In this document: piece after piece, positions 41,029 to 49,176 of the stretch
Numbering within the stretch: the first letter of the stretch is position 1
Layout of the letters: each line of letters begins with the position of its first letter
Source: Atopobiaceae bacterium
GTDB taxonomy: Bacteria > Actinomycetota > Coriobacteriia > Coriobacteriales > Atopobiaceae
Assembly: GCA_902834555.1 (NCBI GenBank)
Contig: CADFJN010000006.1
Coordinates: 1 to 64,000 of the forward strand
DNA length: 64,000 bases
Direction: 5' to 3'
Translations under genes and position numbers: made by a program
Notes under the pieces: generated by a model
The model's database searches: none
What the model saw: the letters and a program-made list of their open reading frames with translations, nothing else
What the model was told of the DNA's origin: nothing

Positions 41029-41604
41029 CTAACTCCTGCTTTCGGGGAAGAACGGGCACCGCTCGCCCAGGCACTGGGCGTTCTGCTGGTGGAACTCGCA
41101 GCGGACGTCGTCCTTTTCGAGGCGAACGCCAAAGCGCTCGCGTATGTAGTCGACGGCGGTTTCCAGCGAGACGTACGCGTCGCGCTTGCAGCAACGCGGC
41201 CCGCCGATGCGCGAGAGGGCCTCGAGCGCGCGGGACGTGTACACCATGTGGCTGCCCCACGAGTCGTCGCTCGTGAGCGGGCCGGTCCCCTCAAGGATCG
41301 AGAGCGCTGCGCCAACGGATGCCGTGGCGCCGCACACCCCCCAACGGCCACACATGGCGCCGGGCATCTGCAGGCCGCGCGACATGAGCTCGGCAAGCGC
41401 CGAGGGAAGGTCGACCTCCCCGCCGGCGTTGCGGTACGCGGTGAGCACGGCCGCGCCGTCGAGAACGTGGTGCTCGGGTCCGTGCATGCGCACGAAGTCC
41501 CTGCGTGCGACATTGCGGAAGACCTCGTAGGGGCTCGCGCTCCTCTCGCCCAGGCAGGCGTCGACAATCCTCTGTCCGCGTTCCTCCAGTGTGAGCTCGC
41601 CCAT
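41029..41604 (-). CDS. DUF5714-type cysteine-rich protein
   Basis: This 191-residue protein has the DUF5714 pattern: MPGAMCGRWGVCGATASVGAA, then SRALEALSRIGGPRCCKRDA, then CEFHQQNAQCLGERCPFF at the C-terminus. Such proteins are found mainly in anaerobes, often near SAM-dependent methyltransferases, and their function is unknown. The spaced cysteines suggest a metal or cluster site. I chose the ATG at 41604 because GGGAGGACGC precedes it; another ATG at 41640 has a weaker site. It stands alone, divergent from an MFS exporter. Confidence 0.75.
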   Translation of the reverse strand: MGELTLEERGQRIVDACLGERSASPYEVFRNVARRDFVRMHGPEHHVLDGAAVLTAYRNAGGEVDLPSALAELMSRGLQMPGAMCGRWGVCGATASVGAALSILEGTGPLTSDDSWGSHMVYTSRALEALSRIGGPRCCKRDAYVSLETAVDYIRERFGVRLEKDDVRCEFHQQNAQCLGERCPFFPESRS

Positions 41605-41760
41605 GCGTCCTCCCAGCGTTGCGTTGCAAAACGGCTTCATGGTACCCCTGCGGCAGCGGTGCGCACCACCTGGTGCGAGTGATGGTCCCTAGACACCCTC
41701 GCCCGCGCGTGCTATAGTCTCGCCCCATTTTCGTTCTGGCGAGAAGGACGGAGCCTCGAC

Positions 41761-43008
41761 GTGAATGACCAGGAAACCAAGAGCCCGCAGGAGGCCGTGC
41801 GCCCTAACCCCGCGTGGCGGCGCCGCTACTACACCATCCTAGCGGGTCAGGCAGTCTCGCAGGTGGGAAGCTCGGCGGTGCAGTTTGCGCTGGTCTGGTT
41901 CCTTGCGCAGGAAACGGCGTCGCCCGCTGCGATGGGACTTGCGGGCCTTGCGGCGTTCCTACCCGGCGCGATCCTCTCGCCTGCGGCCGGAATCGTGGCA
42001 GACCGCCACAACCGAAAGCGCGTCTGCATCGCGGCGGACCTTGCCGCGGGCATCATGGCGACGGCGTTTGCGCTGGCAATGGGCTCGTGGGGCGTCTCGG
42101 TCGCCGCAGTGATTGCGCTTCTCGCCGCCCGTGCGGCAGCGACCTCGTTCCAGGCTCCCGCGATGCAGGCGATGGTACCGCAGGTCGTGCCCGCCGAGTC
42201 CCTTGTTGAGGCCGGCGGCATGGCGCAGGCCATAAGCAGCGCCTCCTATATTCTTGGCCCCGTTGTTGGCGGTGCGCTCTTTGCGGCGCTCCCGCTGGCG
42301 CTCATCCTGGTGACGGACCTCGTTGGTGCGGTGGCTGCCGCCGTCACGCTGGGCATTGTTCCCGTGCCCGACCATCGTGCGGAGGGGGAGCGCCCCAAGC
42401 TCCACCCCGTCCGCGAGCTGCGCGATGGCCTCTCGGTCTTCTGGGAGGACCGCGTGCTCACGCAGGTCATAGTCTCCCTTCTCGTGTTCATGGTGTTCTT
42501 CATGCCGCTCTCGTCCTTCTATCCGCTCATGACCAGCGACTTCTTTGGGCTTGGGGCCTTCGAGGGGAGCCTCGTCGAGATGAGCTGGGCGCTGGGGATG
42601 CTGGTGGCGGGCATCGCGGTGGCGAAGGCCAACCTCAAGAACGAGGTTCGCGCGTCGTTCTGGGCAACGGTGGCTCTGGGCGCGACCTGCCTTGCCTCGG
42701 GGCTGCTGCCCCGGAGCTTTGGCGGCTGGGTGGCGTTCGTTGTTCTCTGCGGCGCGATGGGGGCAACCGCGACCTGCTACGACGTGCCAATCGTGGCGTA
42801 CATGCAGAAGAGCATCGCGCCCGAGAAGCTTGGCCGGGCCTTCTCGGCGTTCCAGATTGTCTCGATGATCTCGACGCCCATTGGCCTTGCCGTTGCTTCA
42901 CCCGTTGCGGAGGTCCTTGGCGTGAGCGCGTGGTTTGGCATCAGTGGCGTGGCGATTGTGCTGCTCGGCGCCGTGATGCTGGTGCTGGAGGGTCGGGCAA
43001 GGCGATAG
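41761..43008 (+). CDS. MFS transporter, macrolide-efflux-like
   Basis: This 415-residue transporter has twelve predicted membrane helices and the MFS loop motif GIVADRHNRKRVCIAADLAAG between helices 2 and 3. The order and the N-terminal YYTILAGQAVSQVGSSAVQFAL are those of the Mef/enterobactin-exporter (MFS_3) branch, which exports drugs or siderophores. The start is a GTG with GAGAAGGACGG upstream. No resistance regulator is adjacent, so the substrate is open. Confidence 0.9.
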   Translation: MNDQETKSPQEAVRPNPAWRRRYYTILAGQAVSQVGSSAVQFALVWFLAQETASPAAMGLAGLAAFLPGAILSPAAGIVADRHNRKRVCIAADLAAGIMATAFALAMGSWGVSVAAVIALLAARAAATSFQAPAMQAMVPQVVPAESLVEAGGMAQAISSASYILGPVVGGALFAALPLALILVTDLVGAVAAAVTLGIVPVPDHRAEGERPKLHPVRELRDGLSVFWEDRVLTQVIVSLLVFMVFFMPLSSFYPLMTSDFFGLGAFEGSLVEMSWALGMLVAGIAVAKANLKNEVRASFWATVALGATCLASGLLPRSFGGWVAFVVLCGAMGATATCYDVPIVAYMQKSIAPEKLGRAFSAFQIVSMISTPIGLAVASPVAEVLGVSAWFGISGVAIVLLGAVMLVLEGRARR

Positions 43009-43032
43009 GGGAGACTGGCGCCCTGCTTGGCC

Positions 43033-43788
43033 CTACTCGCCCTGCGTGAACGCGGCAACGGCGTTTGCGGTGAGCCCCTGCTGCTCCTCGACGCTTATCG
43101 TGGCAACTCCGTCGCCGTCCTGCGCGCCGTAGTCGCCAAACTGGGCGTGGTTGCCGCCCTCGATCACAAGCTCCGCGTAGTCGTCCGGCCGCAGGTCGGC
43201 ATGGGATTGCAGCTTGTCTACCTCGCCGTCCTCGGAGCCGTAGACGCTCAGCATCCTAAAGCCCGGCGCGCGCAGGCTCTTGGTGGGGTACGCGGCGAGA
43301 ACCACCAGCCCGTCAAGCTCGCTGGTGTGGTCGGCGGCGTAGACGGCGGCCATCGCGCCGCCAAGGGAGTGACCGCCCACGTACCAGTGGCTGTAGTGGT
43401 ACTCGCCACTGCCTAGGATGGAGTCCGCGGCGTTCATGTCGAGAAACGCAAAGTTGAGCGGCATGCGCACGAGAAACACGTCCGTTCCCTTCTCGGCGAT
43501 GCTTTCTAGCTGGGCTGCATAGGCCTCGCACTGGACCTTGCCGCCGGGATAGAACACCAGCGCGTCCTCTGTGCCCGGTCCATCAAAGAGGTAGCCGTTT
43601 GCGGTTGCTGTTACGCGGACGGAGTCACTGCCTGCGAGCGCAGCCTCCGCACGCGTGGTTGCCCGAGAGTAGGTGCTTGCGTAGGCGAGAAAGGCGACCA
43701 CGACGATCGCGAGCGCCGCGAGCAGTCCCAGCGCTACGCGACGGAGCTTGACGTGCGTCTTTGCCTTTGCGTGGTTCTCGTTTGACAT
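43033..43788 (-). CDS. Membrane-anchored alpha/beta hydrolase
   Basis: This 251-residue protein has a basic N-terminus and one membrane segment (ALGLLAALAIVVVAFLAYAS, residues about 19-38), which probably anchors it outside the membrane. The hydrolase domain has the nucleophile elbow GGHSLGGAM, an acid in SVYGSEDGEV and the histidine in EGGNHAQFG, so the triad is complete. The substrate is unknown; small esterases or peptidases of this form are common in Actinobacteria. It is convergent with the MFS gene. Confidence 0.85.
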   Translation of the reverse strand: MSNENHAKAKTHVKLRRVALGLLAALAIVVVAFLAYASTYSRATTRAEAALAGSDSVRVTATANGYLFDGPGTEDALVFYPGGKVQCEAYAAQLESIAEKGTDVFLVRMPLNFAFLDMNAADSILGSGEYHYSHWYVGGHSLGGAMAAVYAADHTSELDGLVVLAAYPTKSLRAPGFRMLSVYGSEDGEVDKLQSHADLRPDDYAELVIEGGNHAQFGDYGAQDGDGVATISVEEQQGLTANAVAAFTQGE

Positions 43789-43939
43789 GGGTCTCCTCTG
43801 CTTGTTTTGCTGCCCCCATGGTAACGGAGCGCGCGCTGCTCCCCCTCGCGCGTGGAGCCGCCGTGGAATTGCGGGCTGCGGTATAGCGTTTGCCTCGTGC
43901 GGATAGAATGGCTCCGGTCACTTCGAGAAGGGAGAAATC

Positions 43940-44215
43940 ATGGCAGAGCAGGAAGTCGGACCGATTGGCTCGTCGAGCAGGAAGGCCGCTAACGAGAAGA
44001 TTCTGGCGCTGGTGCCCGAGGAGAGCGTGAAGCGGATTCCGTTCTTCGTGCGCAAGCACGCGCTGAGCAAGACGTTCGAGAAGATCGAGCTTGAGCATCC
44101 GGACCTCTACGCCGTCGCGGCGCAGGAGGGCGAGCTGCCGGCTGACGCGCGCGAGCAGCTGAGCCAGATCGTGAACGGGATCTTCGAGCAGAAGTTGAAG
44201 AAGCACAACCTATAG
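43940..44215 (+). CDS. Small protein of unknown function
   Basis: This 91-residue soluble, highly charged protein is not recognised. It reads KILALVPEESVKRIPFFVRK, then FEKIELEHPDLYAVAAQEGE, then EQLSQIVNGIFEQKLKKHNL. It is mainly helical, with no cysteine and no membrane segment. GAGAAGGGAG precedes the ATG at a good distance, which supports it as a real gene. It stands alone, with a palindrome downstream, convergent to nrdB. Confidence 0.6.
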   Translation: MAEQEVGPIGSSSRKAANEKILALVPEESVKRIPFFVRKHALSKTFEKIELEHPDLYAVAAQEGELPADAREQLSQIVNGIFEQKLKKHNL

Positions 44216-44341
44216 GCGGAGTGCAGCGACGGCAATAGGCGCTGCAGCGACGGCGGTCTTTTGGCGGGCGGCTCCGGAGGTGGGGTCGCCCGCTTGTCTC
44301 AGCTGGGGCGGTGGCGTGAGGTCGCGCTTCTCGTGCCTGAG

Positions 44342-44413
44342 GTCGATACACATTCGTTGCCCGAATGTGTATCGACTTGGGCGCGTCACAGATTCGGGCA
44401 CGAATGTGTATCG
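44342..44413. repeat. Perfect palindrome with a third inverted copy
   Basis: GTCGATACACATTCG (44342-44356) and its exact reverse complement (44362-44376) form a 15-bp stem with a 5-base loop. CGAATGTGTATCG occurs again at 44401-44413. The site lies between convergent genes (unknown gene and nrdB), so it may terminate both, although no T-run follows. Confidence 0.8.
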
Positions 44414-44459
44414 GCGAGAAGCAAGGCCGCGCGGCGGTGCCCCGCAATCGTCCGCGCCC

Positions 44460-45518
44460 CTACAGGTCGTCCACCAGGGCCGTTGACTTTGCGTACGCGG
44501 TCGAGCGCGCCTCGAAGAAGTCCGTCTTCACCATGTTGGCGTTGCTGTACTGTGAGACCCAGGCCATGTCCGCCGGTTCCTCGGCAAACTCCGGGTAAAG
44601 CTGCCCCATCCCCAGCAAGCTCCAGCGAAGGTTGCCCAGGTAGTGGATGTAGTCGCTCACCTGCTGCCCCGTGAGGCCGGGAATCTCGTTGCCAATCACG
44701 TACTGGCCCCACGCGACCTCCTGGCGCACGCCCTCCTCGAGCATCTCGCGCAGGTCGTCGACCGCCTTGGACGAGAAGAGCTGCGGTTCCTCTCGCTGGA
44801 GCTCCAAGATCATGTTGCGGAACAGCCACAGGTGGGTGTTCTCGTCGCGGTTGATGTAGCGGATCTCCTGCGCACTTCCGGGCATCTTGCCGTTGCGCGC
44901 CAGGTTGTAGAAGAACATGAACCCCGAGTAGAAGTACACGCCCTCGAGGATGAAGTTCGCCATCATCACGCGCAGGAGGGTCGGCGCGTCCTGGCGCTCC
45001 TGGAACTCGTTGTAGAGGTTGCCGATGAACGTGTTTCTCGCCAGCAGGTGCTCGTCGGTCTTCCACTGGTAGAGGATGCCGTTGCGCTGCTCGGGGCTGC
45101 AGATGGTGTCAAGCATGTACGAGTAGCTCTGTGAGTGCACGCACTCCTGGAAGGTCTGGATGTGCAGGCACAGGTTGACCTCGTTTGCGGTGATGAACTC
45201 GCCAATGCTGGGCAGGTTAGCCGTTTGCAGCGAGTCCAGGAAGACGAGAAACGAGAGGATCTTGTCGTACGCAGTGCGCTCGGCGGGCAGGAGGTTGGGG
45301 TAGTCTTTCACGTCCTGCGAGAGGTTGATCTCCTCGGGGATCCAGAAGTTGTTCATGGCCTGGCGGTACCAGTCCGTGGTCCAGGCGTACTTCACGTTGT
45401 TGAAGTCGTTGAGGTTGGTGGTGTTGCCGCCAATGAGGCGCCGTGCGCGCACATCGGTGTCGCCGTTGGGGTTGAAGAGCGCCTTGGGCGAGAGGTGCGT
45501 GTTGTCTGCTTGCTGCAT
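44460..45518 (-). CDS. Ribonucleotide reductase class Ia small subunit
   Basis: A 352-residue NrdB-type subunit, which holds the di-iron site and tyrosyl radical. Characteristic parts are VFLDSLQTANLPSIGEFITA, ECVHSQSYSYMLDTIC with the likely radical tyrosine, KTDEHLLARN, FILEGVYFYSGFMFFYNLAR and RDENTHLWLF. The C-terminal tail needed for docking is present. Class I enzymes need oxygen to form the radical, so this fits an oxygen-tolerant lifestyle or brief aerobic exposure. It lies 70 bases downstream of nrdA in the same direction. Confidence 0.95.
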   Translation of the reverse strand: MQQADNTHLSPKALFNPNGDTDVRARRLIGGNTTNLNDFNNVKYAWTTDWYRQAMNNFWIPEEINLSQDVKDYPNLLPAERTAYDKILSFLVFLDSLQTANLPSIGEFITANEVNLCLHIQTFQECVHSQSYSYMLDTICSPEQRNGILYQWKTDEHLLARNTFIGNLYNEFQERQDAPTLLRVMMANFILEGVYFYSGFMFFYNLARNGKMPGSAQEIRYINRDENTHLWLFRNMILELQREEPQLFSSKAVDDLREMLEEGVRQEVAWGQYVIGNEIPGLTGQQVSDYIHYLGNLRWSLLGMGQLYPEFAEEPADMAWVSQYSNANMVKTDFFEARSTAYAKSTALVDDL

Positions 45519-45588
45519 GGTTGCCTTTCTGATGTGGATGGGGTGCTGCGGGGGCGGCGGGTCGGGGGGCGTGGCGCAGGCGGGGCCG

Positions 45589-48165
45589 CTAGCTGGAGCA
45601 GCTCTCGCACTCCTCTACCTCGAGCGACTTGCTGCGCACGTAGTAGACGGTCTTGACGCCGTCGCGCCAGGCCTCGAGGTAGAGGTCGAGCACCTGCCGC
45701 ATGGTGTACTCGTTGGTGATGTAGAGGTTTACCGACTGCGCCTGGTCGATGTGGCGCTGTCGCACGCCCGCGGCGCGCATGCTCCACGTCTGGTCGATCA
45801 TGTGCGCCGGCTTGTAGTACCACCAGGTCTTGGGCGAGAGCTCGGGTGCCACGCGCGGCAGCATGGAGCCCTTCTTCTCCTCGAGGAAGAACTTGCGCAT
45901 CACGGGGTCGAGCCCGGCCGTGGTGCCGGCAACGATTGATGTCGAGCTGGTGGGGGCCACGGCGAGCAGGTACGCATTGCGCATGCCGTGAGCGGCCACG
46001 CGGCTTGCGAGCTCACGCCACGCGGGCGACGTGTAGCCGCGCTTCTCGAAGTATGCTCCTGTCTGCCAGTCCGAGCCCTCGAACTTCTCGTACGCGCCGC
46101 GCTCCTCGGCCAGCTGGCAGGAGGCCTCGATGGCATGGCGGTTGATGCGCTCGAAGACGTCATCGGCAAAGCGCAGGTGCTCCTCGCTCTCCCACATGAT
46201 GCCGCGCTTGGCCAGCATGTGGTGGTAGCCCGAGACGCCCAGGCCAACCGAGCGATAGCGCCTGTTGGTGACCTTGGCGTAGGGGAGGGCGTAGAAGTTG
46301 AGGTCGATCACGTTGTCCAGGGCACGCACGGCAGTCTGTACGGTGCGGGCAAGGCGGGCGTCGTCCTCGACGGGCAGGCGGCCCAGCGAGAGGCTCGCGA
46401 GGTTGCACACCACAAAGTCGCCGGGGCGCGTGGTGGTCACCACCACGGTGTCGCCGTCCCTGGTCACGACCTCCTGTGAGACGCTCTGGATCTCGCTCGT
46501 GTTCTGGGCGATCTCTGTGCAGAGATTGGAGCAGTAGATCATGCCGGCGTGCGGGTTGGGGTTCGCGCGGTTCACGGTGTCGCGCATGAACGCGAACGGC
46601 GTGCCCGTCTCGACGGCGCTGCGCAGCACTAGGCGCACGACGTCCTTCACGGTGACGGTGCGCTTGGGGATGCGCGGGTCGGAAACGCACTCGAGGTAGC
46701 GGCGCTCCCACTCCTCGCCAAAGTAGTCCTCCAGCGCGTAGCCCTTCACCGTGAGGATGTCATGGGGGCACATGAGGTGCCAGGGCTGGTCGAGGTCCTG
46801 CTCGGCCATGCGCCAGAAGAGGTCTGGGTAGCAGACGGCCGGGAAGACGTCGTGCGCCTTCATGCGGTCGTCGCCGTTGTTCGTGCGTAGCTGCAGAAAC
46901 TCCGGCAGGTCGCGGTGCCAGGCGTCCAGGTAGACGGCCACGGCACCTGCGCGCATGCCGAGCTGGTCCACGGCCACAGCGGTGTCGTTGATCACGCGGA
47001 TCCAGCGCACCACGCCGCCAGCAGCGCCCTCGAAACCGCGGATGCTTCCTCCCTTGGCGCGGACTTTTCCGAGGTACATGCCCATGCCGCCGCCAAACTT
47101 CGAGACCATGGCAAAGTTGTCCACGCTACGGTAGATGCCCTCGAGGCTGTCGGGGACGGTATCGATGAAGCAGCTCGAGAGCTGGTGGTGCGGCTTGCGC
47201 GCGTTCGACATGGTGGGCGTGGCCATGGTGACCTCGAGCTGGCTGAGCATGTCGTAGAAGCGGCGCACCCACTCCATGCGCGCTTCCGGGCGCTCGCGCA
47301 GGGCGAGGTGCAGCGCGATGCCCATGAACATCTCCTGCGGGGACTCCAGGGGCACGTGGTCGTGGCTGCATATCACGTAGCGCTTGAGCAGCAGGTCAAG
47401 GCCGGGGTAGTCAAGCAGCTCGTCGCGCGTGCGGTCGAGCCAGGAGGCGGCCTGGTCGATCTCCTCGCGCGAGTAGTTCTCAAGAATGTAGCTGCCGTAG
47501 AGGCCCTGGTCGGTGAGGTAGCGGATCTTGTCGTAGAGGCTGGTCAGGCCACGGGCCTGCTCCTCCTTGGCAAGGCGGCGCTGGGCGACAAAGGAGAGGA
47601 GCCGGCCGGCGATGAGGCCCCAGGCGGGAGCCTCTGGTGTCGTGAGCTCAACGGCGGCGCGTACCAGCGCATTTTCTCGGTCGTCGGCGGACATCGAGGG
47701 CTTGGCGAATCCCTGGAACTTGGCCGCGAGCGCGGGGAGGGGATAGGTGGTGGGGTCAAAGTCGCGCGAGATCTTGGCGAGAACGGCGTCCAAGTCGCGA
47801 GCAGCGCCGGATGCGCCGGCGGGCTGGCTGGCGCCGGTGCCTGCGGGCTCGGCGAGCGCCAGCGCGCAGATGGAGCGGCGGGCTGCGCGCAGCTCCGCGC
47901 GGCGATGACGATAGAGGATGTAGGCCTTAGCGGCGTCGTAGTGGCCGGTTTCCATGAGCGTGCGCTCTACCAGGTCCTGGATTTGCTCGACCTCCGTTGC
48001 GCCCGTTGCGACGAGGGCTTGCTCCACGCGTGCGAGGAGCGCCTCCAACGCGGACGCGTCGCTGGCAACGGGGTCTGCCGTCTCGGCGAGTGCTTTGCCC
48101 ATGGCGCGGGCGATTTTCTGTCTGTCGTAGGCCTCGGTGCGGCCATCTCGCTTGGTTACCTGCAT
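45589..48165 (-). CDS. Ribonucleotide reductase class Ia large subunit
   Basis: This 858-residue catalytic subunit begins with an ATP-cone (VTKRDGRTEAYDRQKIARAM to about residue 95), which senses ATP/dATP. The core shows SSCFIDTVPDSLEGIYRS, the cysteine of FVVCNLASLSLGR, NLCTEIAQN and DQTWSMRAAG near the end. The C-terminal CESCSS holds the redox-active cysteine pair. It reduces ribonucleoside diphosphates with NrdB. The upstream gap holds a candidate NrdR box at 48342-48357. Confidence 0.95.
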   Translation of the reverse strand: MQVTKRDGRTEAYDRQKIARAMGKALAETADPVASDASALEALLARVEQALVATGATEVEQIQDLVERTLMETGHYDAAKAYILYRHRRAELRAARRSICALALAEPAGTGASQPAGASGAARDLDAVLAKISRDFDPTTYPLPALAAKFQGFAKPSMSADDRENALVRAAVELTTPEAPAWGLIAGRLLSFVAQRRLAKEEQARGLTSLYDKIRYLTDQGLYGSYILENYSREEIDQAASWLDRTRDELLDYPGLDLLLKRYVICSHDHVPLESPQEMFMGIALHLALRERPEARMEWVRRFYDMLSQLEVTMATPTMSNARKPHHQLSSCFIDTVPDSLEGIYRSVDNFAMVSKFGGGMGMYLGKVRAKGGSIRGFEGAAGGVVRWIRVINDTAVAVDQLGMRAGAVAVYLDAWHRDLPEFLQLRTNNGDDRMKAHDVFPAVCYPDLFWRMAEQDLDQPWHLMCPHDILTVKGYALEDYFGEEWERRYLECVSDPRIPKRTVTVKDVVRLVLRSAVETGTPFAFMRDTVNRANPNPHAGMIYCSNLCTEIAQNTSEIQSVSQEVVTRDGDTVVVTTTRPGDFVVCNLASLSLGRLPVEDDARLARTVQTAVRALDNVIDLNFYALPYAKVTNRRYRSVGLGVSGYHHMLAKRGIMWESEEHLRFADDVFERINRHAIEASCQLAEERGAYEKFEGSDWQTGAYFEKRGYTSPAWRELASRVAAHGMRNAYLLAVAPTSSTSIVAGTTAGLDPVMRKFFLEEKKGSMLPRVAPELSPKTWWYYKPAHMIDQTWSMRAAGVRQRHIDQAQSVNLYITNEYTMRQVLDLYLEAWRDGVKTVYYVRSKSLEVEECESCSS

Positions 48166-48341
48166 GTGATCCCCGATCCGCGACGCGGGAGCCGCTTGTG
48201 CGTGAGTTGGGCGACGGGCGGCGCGCTGAATGCGTGATGGCTCCGCTTTGCTCGCGGTTGGTCGGCCGTCCAGCCGTCGGGAAAATATGCTATCAGATTA
48301 GTGACAATAAATGCCAGTGGTTGTGGTTAGTTTGTTCGACA

Positions 48342-48357
48342 ACACAATATGCAGTGG
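48342..48357 (-). promoter_or_regulatory. Candidate NrdR box
   Basis: ACACAATATGCAGTGG fits the 16-base NrdR consensus (ACAC, W, ATAT, W, T, W, GTGT) at about 13 positions. NrdR is the zinc/ATP-cone repressor of ribonucleotide reductase genes and normally binds two boxes about 31 bases apart. I could not find a convincing second box, so the call is moderate. Confidence 0.4.
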
Positions 48358-48405
48358 TTAGTGGATGAACGAATGGGATTGATGAATGTCGGTGTTCTTT
48401 TTCAT

Positions 48406-48474
48406 GTACAAAAATGCCTTATCGAACGGAATGCAGCGAGGTCGAAAATCCCGTCCGATAGGACCTTTTTATGC
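48406..48474. repeat. Hairpin of two inverted 24-bp units
   Basis: Units 48406-48429 and 48451-48474 are inverted copies of the unit seen four times at 40715-40962 (core CTATCGGACGG preceded by A-run and ATG). Here one unit forms each arm, with a 21-base loop. Confidence 0.8.
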
Positions 48475-48625
48475 GTCAGCCCGGTATCCTGCTTCAACGT
48501 AGTCTTTGTGTTTCGCGGAAACCACGCGCCGGATCCCTATTTTCTGTATGCGAGCACTGCGGCGCGTACGCCAGCAGGAGCCAACTCTAGGAGATGCGCG
48601 ATTCGGCCAGGATGGCTATTTCACG

Positions 48626-48658
48626 AAAAACGGCGCCCAGAACTAGCCTGGGCGCCGT
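48626..48658 (-). terminator. Rho-independent terminator
   Basis: On the minus strand ACGGCGCCCAG (48648-48658) pairs perfectly with CTGGGCGCCGT (48630-48640), and TTTTT follows. It ends the transcript of the gene at 48684-49112 and probably of the DUF438 gene before it. Confidence 0.9.
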
Positions 48659-48683
48659 GGCTTTGTGCGTGAGATTCCCTCGG

Positions 48684-49112
48684 TTAGGCGCGCGGGGCTG
48701 CGGCGAGCTGCGCGCTGACCTTCTCGTCATCGCCGGTCTCGAGGGCGGCAAGCGAGCGATAGAGCCACGAGGTGGCATCCTGCGAGAGGGTCTCGGCGTT
48801 TGCGCTGGCAGCAAAGCCGAGCAGCGAGTCGAGAAGCTGCTTGCCGGCGGGCGAGAGGGCCGCAACGTCCGTTCCGGCGTGTGCGGGCACCCCGCGGTGG
48901 CCGGAGACGTGCTCGACAAATCCGCGCACCTGCGCGACGCGCTGCGGAAGGTCGGCCTCGGGCTCGGCGGTACCGGCGGCGTTCAGCGCGTCAAGGACTA
49001 CCTGCGCGGGAGTTCCACAGGGGACAAAGCCAGGTGCGTCGTCCATGGCGGCGGTGATGGTTGCGCCAAGGGCAACGGTGGCCCCGGCAAGCTCGTTCTG
49101 GATCTCGTTCAT
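48684..49112 (-). CDS. Protein of unknown function, 142 residues
   Basis: I do not recognise this alanine-rich helical protein: MNEIQNELAGATVALGATIT, AAMDDAPGFVPCGTPAQVVL, then ASWLYRSLAALETGDDEKVS. It has no membrane segment and one cysteine. An AAAGGAG ribosome site lies at the correct distance from the ATG at 49112. It follows the DUF438 gene by 64 bases and is followed by a strong terminator, so the two form an operon. A link with the hemerythrin-like domain of the partner is possible but speculative. Confidence 0.7.
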   Translation of the reverse strand: MNEIQNELAGATVALGATITAAMDDAPGFVPCGTPAQVVLDALNAAGTAEPEADLPQRVAQVRGFVEHVSGHRGVPAHAGTDVAALSPAGKQLLDSLLGFAASANAETLSQDATSWLYRSLAALETGDDEKVSAQLAAAPRA

Positions 49113-49176
49113 GTGCTGCTCCTTTGATCTTGCGGTTCGATGTTTTATCTTGTGACGCGCGGAAAACCCGCGACGC

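Larger units (their letters stand above)
48166..48683. other. Intergenic region upstream of nrdA
   Basis: A 518-base gap without a gene. It holds the nrdA promoter, one candidate NrdR box (48342-48357), a hairpin built of two inverted repeat units (48406-48474) and the terminator (48626-48658) of the gene that follows. Confidence 0.6.

Noticed and set aside
46915..48237. A 440-codon plus-strand frame opposite nrdA
   Set aside because: Complementary shadow of a strongly conserved gene; no ribosome site and no recognisable domain.
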